DNA from: Trinickia sp036384755
GTDB taxonomy: Bacteria > Pseudomonadota > Gammaproteobacteria > Burkholderiales > Burkholderiaceae
Length of the DNA stretch: 64,000 nt
Direction: 5' to 3'
Assembly (NCBI GenBank): GCA_036384755.1
Contig: DASVLS010000032.1
Location: forward strand, 1 to 64,000
A model generated the notes under the pieces. The model had not been told where the DNA came from and ran no database searches. It worked only from the letters and a program-made list of their open reading frames with translations. Of this stretch, positions 1 to 10,800 are shown piece by piece (the first letter of the stretch is position 1; the number at the start of each line of letters is the position of its first letter). Position numbers and translations under genes: made by a program.

Positions 1-906
1 ATGGTTTTGCGCGAGTATGGCGAACCGGGCGGGCTCCCCACGCTCGTCGATGCGCCTCATGCGGGTCATACGGCGATGATCGCCGACTACCGTGATGGGC
101 AGAGCTTGGTGCAGACACTGTTGGCTAACGGCGTGGGCCACGTCGCACTGACGGACTGGAAGCCGGCGACCTACGACATGAAGGATCTGGAGATCGACAA
201 TTATCTGGCCGAGATCGTTGTGGCCATCGACGATCTTGGCGGCCGCGTCAATCTTGTGGGATTGTGCCAGGGAGGCTGGGTATCGGCGATGATCGCCGCG
301 CGTTTTCCCGACAAGGTGAATTCGCTCGTGCTTGCGGGAGCGCCTATCGATACGGATGCCGGCAACAGTCCCATTACTCGGATGGTGCATGAGTCGCCCT
401 TGTCCTTCTACGAGGAACTGGTCGGACTCGGAGGCGGCCTGATGAAAGGCAAATTCATGCTTCAGGGCTGGAAGAATATGCACCCCGAGCAGCACTATGT
501 GCGGGATCAGATCGATCTCTATGAGCACATCGACGATCCCGAATACGTCGCGAAGGAAGAGGCATTCGAGAGCTGGTATGAGAACCCGATCGACCTGCCG
601 GGTCGCTGGTACCTGCAAGTGATCAGTCAGATCTTCAAGGAGAATCGGCTCGCAAAGGCGGAGTTCGTCGGGCTCGGACGCAAGCTCGATCTGAGCAACA
701 TCACTTGTCCGGCCTATCTTCTAGCGGGCGCCGCCGACGATATCACCCCGCCGGAACAGGTTCTGAACGCGGAAAAATACCTCGGCACACCCAAGGACAG
801 CATCGTCAAGAAGACGGTGCCAGGAGGGCATATCGGGTTGTTCATGGGGCAGCGCACGCTGATCGAATATTGGCCTCAAATCGCGAAATGGATTGCGGAG
901 CGATAG
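1..906 (+). CDS. PHA synthase-like alpha/beta hydrolase, probably 5'-partial
   Basis: The product resembles the catalytic half of polyhydroxyalkanoate synthases and related PhaC/PhaZ-type alpha/beta hydrolases. The nucleophile elbow reads GLCQGG, with Cys89 where lipases have Ser, which is the PHA-synthase form of the lipase box. The other likely catalytic residues are Asp246 or Asp247 in ADDITPP and His277 in GGHIGLF. The visible protein is 301 residues, shorter than the roughly 350 usual for class III PhaC. The ATG is the first base of the window, so the true start may lie upstream. The family and triad are seen directly. Whether the enzyme polymerises, depolymerises or hydrolyses another ester is not determined. 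No phaA, phaB or phaE is adjacent here. Confidence 0.7.
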   Translation: MVLREYGEPGGLPTLVDAPHAGHTAMIADYRDGQSLVQTLLANGVGHVALTDWKPATYDMKDLEIDNYLAEIVVAIDDLGGRVNLVGLCQGGWVSAMIAARFPDKVNSLVLAGAPIDTDAGNSPITRMVHESPLSFYEELVGLGGGLMKGKFMLQGWKNMHPEQHYVRDQIDLYEHIDDPEYVAKEEAFESWYENPIDLPGRWYLQVISQIFKENRLAKAEFVGLGRKLDLSNITCPAYLLAGAADDITPPEQVLNAEKYLGTPKDSIVKKTVPGGHIGLFMGQRTLIEYWPQIAKWIAER

Positions 907-1083
907 GCAGGAGCAATAGCGCAAACGCTTTCCCGCATCGGATCGGGCCAGAGTTGGACCTTCAGCGCAGCCTGATCCGGCGCAAAGATCGGCGCGCCCT
1001 GAATGGGCTTATTTGCCGACCCGCGCCTGCATGTGGGCCGGATAACGCTCGCCCTGGACAGCGATGGTCGAGAGGGCGGATTC

Positions 1084-1437
1084 AATGTCTCGCAGGTTAT
1101 CCCAACCGCCGGTGGAATATACGCGTGGGAGCTCAAGAAGGGCGGACGCGAACTGAACGTGCGCGTCGAAGGGCAACGCGTGTTCAACACGGCAACGATG
1201 GCAGTGAAAGCCGCGCTTGCGGGCATCGGTCTTGCCTTCGTTCCGGAGCAACGCGTGGTGTCGCACCTCGAACGCGGAGAGCTTGTGCGGGTGCTGTCCG
1301 ACTGGTGTCCGTCATTCTCGGGTTTCCATCTTTACTATCCGAGTCGCCGGCAACCCACTCCTGCTTTCGTCGTCGTTGCGAAAGCGCTGCGTGAAGGCGC
1401 AACCGCGCGAGAGTCCGACGTCAAACGAAAAAGATAA
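1084..1437 (+). pseudogene. LysR-family regulator, C-terminal remnant
   Basis: This frame encodes the end of a LysR substrate-binding domain. It carries hallmark stretches such as GGIYAWE, LAGIGLAFVPE, RVLSDWCP and FHLYYPSRRQP, which match the conserved C-terminus of CrgA/AaeR-like LysR regulators. Only about 115 residues of a normal 300 are present. The helix-turn-helix and the first half of the effector domain are missing. An in-frame ATG exists at 1003, but the residues between it and 1084 do not look like LysR sequence. No intact regulator can be made. It is a truncated relic between the hydrolase and the adhesin gene. Confidence 0.75.
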
Positions 1438-1469
1438 GCGGCCGTCGCGGAATGCGTGGCCGTCCGCTT
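1436..1469 (+). terminator. Weak hairpin after the LysR remnant
   Basis: AAGCGG at 1436-1441 pairs with CCGCTT at 1464-1469, and part of the interior can pair too. Only TTTG follows rather than a U run, so termination is uncertain. Confidence 0.25.
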
Positions 1470-1805
1470 TGTCTTGTCGCTGTCGTGGGATTAACGTCGG
1501 CTCTTGAATTTGCGCGAGCGAAAGGTCGCGCGTGGGTCCCGTGACAGCACCGCACCGTCGGTCACCGCAGCGAGACAAAGTCATACTTTTTATATTACTA
1601 TCCTGTCGCAAGCCGGCCGGAACCGGACCCGCCGCCGGAAAAGACGGACGTTAGAAGCACCGCGGTGAGATCTCAAATCCCGGCCGAGCGCTGGAACGTC
1701 CCATTATGTGAAACGAATTGTTAACTTTTTACAAATCGCGGACGGTCATATTTTAGGACTGGAGAGAAGTGTTAAATTTCCGTCGCGTAAAAACGGGGGA
1801 ATGCG
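1438..1805. other. Intergenic leader of the giant adhesin gene
   Basis: This 368-bp stretch has no gene. Its last 120 bp are clearly more AT-rich than the surroundings. They contain TTTACA at 1728-1733 and TATTTT at 1749-1754, a poor promoter match because the spacer is only 15 bp. GGGGGA just upstream of 1801 can serve as a ribosome binding site for the ATG at 1806. A competing ATG at 1801 opens only a two-codon frame. Confidence 0.4.
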
Positions 1806-4800
1806 ATGAGACTAATCCTTGAGCCTCGCCACTTGTTCGACGGCAGCGTGGCGGCGGTTGCAGCGAAGACGACACATGCGGCGCTCGAGCAACACCCTCA
1901 TCACCACGAGGCGGCCGGCGAGCACGGTACCCATCATCACGGTACCCACCATCACAGCGATTCGAACCACGAGGCCGGCTCGCACCGGTCCACGGACGCG
2001 TCGCACGCCAACGCCGACGTTCCCGCGCTTGCGCCCAATCCGAAAGCCACGGAAATTCTCTTCGTCGATCCGCGCGTGTCGAACTGGCAGACCCTCGCGA
2101 GCAGTGTCGGCAAAAACGTGCAAGTCGTCGTCATCGATCCGAACCGAGACGGCATCAGTCAAGTGACCGAGGCGCTGCAAGGGCGCTCGGACCTGAAGTC
2201 GATCCAATTTCTCACCTACGGTTCCGCCGGCCAGATCGAACTGGGCAACGCGCCGATCACGGCCGATACGCTCGCCGCCGCCAAGCAGCAAGTCGCCTCT
2301 TGGAGCGACCATCTCTCCGCGAACGCCGATATCGAGTTTTGGGGTTGCGATGTCGGTCAAGGCGCGAGCGGCCAGCAGTTCGTCGATACCGTTCATGCAT
2401 TGACGGGCGCGCAGGTGGGCGCCTCGACGGACGCCACGGGCGCGGCCTCGCTCGGCGGCGATTGGACGCTCGAGCGCACGACGGGCGTGCTCGCCGTGGG
2501 CTCGCCGTTCAGCGAGTCGGCGATCGCGGCCTACCACGGCGTGCTGGATACGCCTGTGCCGAGCGTCTCGTTCGTCGCGAGCACCGTGCCGCACGACGTG
2601 CTGCTGGGCGGCACCTTCACCGAGACGGTGCAGTTCCAGAATACCGCCTCGAACGCCGCCGGTTATGGGCCTTTCATCGATCTTTACGTGCCGACCGACT
2701 CGGCCGAAAGCGCTACGCTCACGAGCGCCACGTATCTGGGCGCCGCCGTGACGGTCGAGCAAGTGACGCTATCGACGAACGTCGCGGGCCATGTCGGCAC
2801 CCTCGGCGCGCTGCATCCGCTCGCGCTCGACAGCAGCGGCAATCCGCTGTTCGTGGCGGCGCCCGCCGGGTATCAGGCGGGCGATACGATGTACGTGCTG
2901 CAACTGCCGTTCGGCAGCTACACGCCGGGCGAGCCCGCCGCGCAGATCCAACTGACGTTCTCGGTCGCGAACACGACCGAGCTGTCGAGCATGCACAGCG
3001 GCCAAGCGCTGAATATTGCCGCGATCGGCGGCTTCCAATACGGCGCCGATCCCGTGAACAACCCGGCCACGGATCCGTCGATCCGCGGAACGACGGGCAG
3101 CGCCAGCGTGACGAACGCGAGCGACGGTCTCGTCACCGCGGCCACGCAGATTTCGTTGATCGACGTTTCGGCCACGACGGATCTGCACGAAGGCGAAACT
3201 GCCACGGGCCCCGATTTTCCGTTCGACTACGTGATCACGCTGCAACCGGCGCCGGTCACGCAAAGCGATCCGATGCAAAGCGTGACGTTCACGTTCACGC
3301 TGCCCGATCAGGTGCAATACACGAACGGCACGATCTCGTTCACGGAACCCAGCGGCGTACACGGCACGGCCACGTTCAATCCGAAGCCGGGCAGCGTCAG
3401 CGGCGCCGGCGGAACGGTAACGGTGACGTTTACCTCGCTCTCCACCGATGCCGCCAACACACCGACCGTAATCAAGATCCCGGTTTTCGTGCCGCAATTC
3501 GATGCCTCCGGCGCGTCGATCCTCGGCGCGGCAGGACAGCCGCGCACCATCGATACGACCGCCATCTACAGCTACAGCGGTTCGTGGACCGCGGTCACGG
3601 GATCGCTCGATCATTCGGCCGGCGCGCAAACCATTTCGGGCGACAGTACGGCGAACACGGAATCCACGGCGTTCGTCGCGAAGTCCCTTGCGATTCAGGT
3701 CACGGACGATGCGCCGAGCGGCAACATCGTGCCCGGCGAGATCGTCGACTACTCGATCAACTTCCAGGTTTCGGATTACTACTCGCTCAATCAGCTCAAC
3801 ATCGCGGACTTGATCGGCGACGGCATCACGCTGCTGGCGCCGGCCGACGTGGGCTACGCGGCGCCGACGCTGTCGTTGACGACGGGCGGCTCGACGCGCT
3901 CGATTTCGTTCGGCGACGTATCGAACAATGTGGAGCAGACGATCAACGGCCAATCGGTGGCCGAAAGCGGCTCGAACGCGAACTGGAATTACTCGCGCGA
4001 CGATGCGGGCGGCACGGCGAACCCAGGCGCGACCTCGCTCACGTTCAGTATCGGCGAGCTGATCGAAGCGAACCTCGGCGGCGCGGCGTTCGCGGGCGTC
4101 TTGCAAGGCGGCGCGGTGAACGGCAGCGGCGGCCCGACGCAGGGGACCATCACGTTCAAGGCGAAGGTCCTCGACAAATACACGAACGTCAACGGCCAAG
4201 ACAGCCTGCGCGAGAAAGACCAAATCTCCGACACGGTAACCACTTCCGGCACGAGCGCGTCGGTCGTGACGGTCGACAACAACGAGCAGACGATCACGGG
4301 AACGAACGGCACGGTGTCCGACGGCTCGTCGGTGACCGACGAGGTCGCGCCGGGGCAACTCGTCCTGCAGGTCGTCGCGGTCAACGGCCAGACGGCCGAT
4401 CTGACCGACATCAAGCCCGGCGATACGGTCACTTACGCCATGACGTACACGCTCACGACGGGCGATTACGGCAATTTGAACCTGACCGCGTATTTGCCGT
4501 TGCCGGTGTTCTCGACGACGGATCCGCTCTCGAACGGCGGCAACGTGTCGACCTACGGGCAGGACACGACGGACGCATTCCCGACAGCAGGCACCTACAA
4601 GGTCGTCAATCCGCTCTCGGGCGAAGCGACGCCGACCGTGACGGCCGACGGCACGGCCAACAGCCTCTCGTTCAATTTCGGCGATCGCGACGATCCGACG
4701 AATACGGCCGGACAGCAGGTGGTTGTCTATTTCAGCACCGTCGCGTCGAACAAGCCCTTTGCGAACGGTCTGCAACTGACGACGCAAGGCGGCAGCTCGT

Positions 4801-7800
4801 ACACCAACTCGGAAGGCCAAACGCTCGCGGCTGCGGCGATCAAGCAGGTGCCGCTGCAGGAGCCGGAACTCGCGACGAAGACGGGCGTCGTCTCCATCGT
4901 CGGCGACGGCGGCGCATCGAAGGGCGCGTATTCGGGCGATGCGTCGAATGCGTCGACCGTGACTTGGACATCGCAGACCAACACCACGCCGAGCGGCGGG
5001 GCGGGTAGCCCGTTCGCCGCGGCGGGCACGCCCGCCGGCACCAATCCCTTCACCGGCAACGGCGATCCGTTGAGCGCCGACAACTTGAACGTGACGGGCG
5101 GGGACGGCGGCGACTTGGCCAGAGTCGTGTCCACGGTCCAAAACCAAGGCGGATCGACGGCGTACGACGTCACGATCCAAGGCACGTTGCCCGCGGGCTT
5201 CTCGACGAGCGACGTGCAGAACTTCGCGATTTACGACTCGTCCGGCAATCAGATCGATGCGGGCGTGACGGCGGCGCAGTACTTCCAGGCGGGCGGCGTG
5301 AAGCTGAACTCGTCGATCGCGGCGCACGACAACGTCTACGTCGTCTACGATCTGCGGTTGCCGACCGCGCAGGAAACGGGCGACACGCTCACGTTCGCCG
5401 GAAACGTCGTCAATTGGGCGAGCGTCGCGGGCGGCGTGGCGAGCGGCAACGGCTTCGTGTCGGGTTCCGGCGCGTCGGCGCAGGTGGTCGGAGAGAACGC
5501 CGCGGCGCTGGCCGATACCGCCACCGCGAACCTGTCGGCACCGAGCGTCACTAAGACGGTCACGAGCGCGAGCGATACGGGCGATATCCCGCTCACGGGC
5601 AGCAACAATGTCGCGCTCGGCGAAACCGTGACCTACACGATCACGGTCACGCTGCCGCAGGGGACGACGGCCAACGGTTCGAGCGACGTCACGCTGACGG
5701 ATTCGCTGCCGGCGGGCATGACGTTCGGCAGCCTCGGCTCCGTCACGTTCACCGGCGTCAGCTCGCCGGGCGGTCCGGGTGCGGTGACGGCAACGGTGTC
5801 GGGCAGCACGATTACGTTCGATCTCGGCAGTTCGCTGACGAACAGCCAGGTCGATGCGAACGGCACCATCACGTTGACCTACACGGCGACCGTCAATTCG
5901 ACCGATACGCCGGCCGACGGCACGGCGCGCACGAACAGCGTCGTCGTCAATTACGATTCGACGCTCACGTCGCCGGCTGCCACGGCCACCATCCACGAGG
6001 TCGATCCCCACGTCACCGAAACGATCTCGATCAAGGATACCAATAGCGGATCGACGGTCGCGGCTAACGGCACGGTGTATAGCAACGAGGATTTGACCTA
6101 CACGGTCACGCTGACGAACACCGGCGATGCGCCGGCTCAGGACTTGGCCGATCTCATCAATCTGCCCTCGGGCCTCAGCTATGTGCCCGGTTCGTTGACG
6201 TACGTCAGCGGCGGTTCGGGCGGATCGACGTCCGATACGTCGGGCCTCGCGGTGGGCCTCACCTCGCTGGGCGTGGGCCAGAGCGCCACCTTCACGTTCC
6301 GCGCCACCGTGTCGCCGAACCAGCCCGCCGGATCGTCGATCACGGTCGACACGCCGAACGACGGGACCTCCGGCACGTACTATTCGCAACCGGGCACCGC
6401 ACAGGGTCACCAGTACACGGACAACGCGAGCGCGACGGTCCAGATCGGCCAGATCACGCCCGTGTTGTCGATCACGGGCGAGTCCAACGGCACGGACACC
6501 GTGCATACGCCCGCGCAGACGAACACGCAAACATCGGTGCAGGCGACCGTCGGCGAGATCGTCACGTTTCATGCTTACGTCCAAGTGCCCGAAGGCGCCA
6601 ACCCGACGACGCTGGACTTTTCATTGCCGCCGGGGCTCGCCTACCTGAACGACGGCAGCGCGAAGATCGCGTTCGTGAGTCCGAACGGCGACCTCGTTTC
6701 GAGCGATCCGACCTTGTCGGGCGTCGCGCAGTTCCAAGACGGCAATTCGGGCGGTGCGAACTACGTCGACCCGGCCACCGGCACGACGACGGCCGGCGAC
6801 GTCGCGACGTTCAAGCCGACCACCCAATTGCCATCGAGCGTCGTCACGACGACGGGCGGCCATGTCAGCATCGATCTGAGCACGCTCAGCAATAACGACG
6901 GCTCGCCGATCGGCAACTACGTGCTGGTCGAATTCAACGCGGTCGTGAGCAACGTCGCCGGGAACGTGCAAGGCGCGGCCGCGATGGCGACGACCTTGAC
7001 GGTGGGCGGCGTCACCTCCAATACGGTCAATGTGTCGGTCGAGGAACCGAACGTCTCGATCACGAAAACCGCCACCGCGGTGGACAACGCCACGGGCACG
7101 GTGACGTATCAGGTCACGGTCAAGAACACGGGCGGATCGACGGCCTACAACGTCACGGTCGACGATCCGGCTGTCGCGAACGAGGGCAACGTCACGTTCG
7201 TGAGCGCGACGGGCGATGGCGTCGGCGGCGCCGGGCAGGCCGGCACCACGGCTAGCGATTTGAACTACGCGATCGGGCAGTTGGGCGTGGGCGGCACGGA
7301 AGTCATCACCTATACGGTGCAAGTCGCGCCCGGCCAGACCGTGCAAAACGATACGGCCGCCGCCGTTTGGCAAAGCCTGCCGGGCCAGCAGACGTTCGAC
7401 GGCTCGACGGGTGGCGCGGTCGGCGCGGCGACGGGCGCGCGCGATTTCGATTCGTCCGTCGGCGCGCCCGATTCGTACCGCGCCACGGCGACGACGCAGA
7501 TCGCAACGGCTTCGGGCCGCGTCTGGCAGGACGTCGGCAACGACCCGACGACCTTCGCGACTTCGGGCGGATCGGCCGACACTGGCCTTGGCGGCATCAC
7601 GGTCACGGCTCAAGTCACCGAGGGCGACGGCACGGTCATCACCGAGACGACCACGACGGCGGCCGACGGCACCTACACGTTCGGCGCGTTGCCGCAAGGC
7701 ACGGTCGTCATCTCGCTGCCCGCCGCGGGAAGCGGGGGCCTCGCCGCCGACGAGACGCTGACCTACAACGACGGCAATGCGGTGACCGGCAGTCCCGCGT

Positions 7801-10800
7801 CGGCCTCGTTCACGGCGAACGGCGACGCGCATTCGAACGTCGACTTCTCCTACCAGGCGCCCGATACGGCGCCCTCGATCACGCAGTGGGGCGGCAACGC
7901 CGATTCGTATGTCGAAGGCGGTCCGCCGGTGCGCTTGTCGGGGCCGGGCTCGTCGATCACGGACACCCAGCTCGATGCGCTGGGCGGCGACTACAGCGGC
8001 ACGACCTTGACGCTGCAGCGTTACAACGGCGGCACGCCGTCGCCGAGCGCGACCGACGTCTTTGCCGCGGTCGGTCCGCTCGCGCTCGCGGGCGGCACGG
8101 TCACCTACAACGGCACGAGCGTGGGCACGTATACGGAGGTGGGCGGCAAGCTGTCGATTACATTCAGCGCCGGCGCCACTTCGACGACCGTCGGAGAAGT
8201 GCTCGACAATCTGGCCTACGCGAGCACCGACACGACGACCGTCAGCACGGGCATTCAGATCGGCGCGACGATCGACGACCACAACGTCGCGCTCGCGCAA
8301 GGCACGGGCGGCAACATGGTCAGCACGCCGGTGTTCGTCACCATCAACGAAGTGCCGGGCGCGGGTTCGTCGGCGGTCACTTTCACCGAGCCGAACGATT
8401 CGTCCCCGTCCGCGGCGGCCATCGCGGTCGATCCGACCGTCACCGTGACGAGCACCGATACGTTCTCCGGCGCGACCGTGCAGATCAGCGGCAACTATCG
8501 CCCGGGCGAGGACGTGCTCGTGGTCACGGGCTCGCTGCCCACTGGCGTGACCGCCAGCTTCGACGCCGCCACCGGCACGATGACGCTCACGGGCACGAAC
8601 CTCGATGCGGCGACGGTGCAAAGCGCGCTGCGCGCGATCAGCTACTACGACAACAGCGACACGCCGAGCACTACGACGCGCGACGTGACGATCTCGGTCT
8701 CCGACGAAGTGACCCACGCGACGACGACGGCAGCCGTGTCGACGGTCGACGTCGTCGCGACGAACGATTCGCCCGTTCTCAACGACGTGCCCGTGACGGC
8801 GACTTCGCTAGAAGACAACGGCGTGCCCTCGGGTGCGGTGGGCATGCTCGTGTCGCAACTGACGGGCAACGGCAACGTCACCGATACGGACGGTGCGGGG
8901 GCGCATGACGGCCAGACGCCGGGCGCTGCCGGCGTGGCCGTCACGGCCGCCGATACCACCGAAGGCACGTGGTGGTATTCGACCGACAACGGTGCGACCT
9001 GGACGAAGTTCGCGGGCCAGGGCCTGACGGCGATCTCGCAGAACAATGCGCTGCATCTCGTCGCGGACGGCAACACGCGGATCTACTTCGAGCCGGCCCA
9101 AGCCAATTGGAACGGCACCGTCAACAATGCGTTGACGTTCCGCGCATGGGACCAGTTCGACGGCGTGGCGAACGGCACGATCTCGGCGCTGCCGAGTACC
9201 GGCACGTTCGGCCAAGGTGCGAACACGGCGGCTTCGGCGTATTCGTCCGCCGACGAGACGATCCCGCTGCACGTTGCGGCCGTCAACGATGCGCCGATCG
9301 CCTCGGGTAGCGCGACGATGCCGACGATTCCGGAGGATACGAGCGCACCGGCGCCTCAAACGGTAGGTGCGTTGTTCGGATCGCATTTCGACGACAGCGC
9401 CGATCAGCAGCAAAGCGGGGCGAATGCGGACGGGTCCACGGCGAACCCGTTGGCCGGCGTTGCGATTACGGGCAATGCCGCCGATGCGAGCCAGGGCAGT
9501 TGGCAGTACTCGACGGACAACGGCGCGAGCTGGCACACGATCGCGACGACGGGTCTGGGCGATTCGAGCGCGCTCGTGCTCTCGTCGTCGGCTCAGTTGC
9601 GGTTCGTGCCGGCTGCGAATTTCAACGGCGTGCCGGGCCAACTCACGACGCGCCTCATCGACGCGTCGAGCATGCCCGTGACAAACACGGTGACGGGCGC
9701 ACAGCTCGCGGCGACGGACATCGCCATCGCGGGCGTCGACGTATCGGGCGCGCACCACGGCGGGACGAGCGCCGTCAGTGCGCAGACGGTGCCGCTCGGC
9801 ATCGAGATCACGCCCGTGAACGATGCGCCGATCGCAAGCGGCACGGCCAGCATCGGTCCGGTCAAGCAAGACGACCGAGACCCGGCGGGCAGCTCGGTCA
9901 CGACGCTCTTCGGGGGCGACTTCAACGATAGCGCCGATCAGCAGCACAGCGCGTCGAACCCCACCGGTTCGACGGCCAATACGCTGGCGGGCATCGCGAT
10001 CGTCGGCGACACGGCCACTTCGGCTCAAGGCGCTTGGCAATATTCGAGCGACGGCGGCAAGACATGGACGAACGTCCCGACCACCGGCTTGAGCGACAGC
10101 AACGCGCTCGTGCTCGCGGCGACCGACAGCTTGCGGTTCCTGCCGTCGGGCACGTTCAGCGGCACGCCGGGCGCGTTGGCGGTGCGGCTCATCGATAGCT
10201 CGGGGACGGCGCCCATCGTCGACGCCTCGGGCGTGAACCTCGGCGCGGTCGGCGGCACCTCCGCCTACAGCGCGGACACCGTGGCGCTGACGACGCAAAT
10301 CAGCTCGAGCAATCGCCCCGTGTTGTCGACGCAGACCCCGCTGATTCCGGACTTCAACGCGCCGAACGACTACAACAAGCTCGGCCCGCGCGTGAACCCG
10401 AACGACCCGTATAGCGCGTCGGAGCAGCATTTCCCCGACGACGGCCTCGTCCCGCCCGCCGAAGGGCGCGGGTATCGGCCCAGCCTCTACGGCGAACCCA
10501 TCATTCCGCAAGTGTGGCTGACGGGGTCGGTGGGCAGCCGCTTCATCATCGAGCAGCAGCAGTCGGTCATCGCGGTGCCGTCGGATCTCTTTAACGATAC
10601 CTATCCGAACGCGGAACTGCAGTACGACGCCCGCATGCCGGGCGGCGCTCCGCTGCCGCCATGGCTGGCCTTCGATGCCCGCAATTTGACGTTCACGGGG
10701 ACGCCGCCGGAGGGCTCGCACGGCACGGTCGAAGTCGAGATCGTGGCGCACGATCAGTTCGGCAATCAGGCGACGGCCACCTTCCAAATCACGGTCGGCC

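Noticed and set aside
1009..1090. Minus-strand stretch reading ALSTIAVQGERYPAHMQARVGK and stop
   Set aside because: It looks somewhat protein-like and might be the end of another lost gene, but I cannot name a family and the frame has no clear upstream continuation.
2769..6584. 1271-codon minus-strand open frame opposite the adhesin gene
   Set aside because: It is Arg-rich antisense sequence created by the adhesin's biased GC-rich codons. It has no recognisable domain and the plus-strand frame is clearly coding.
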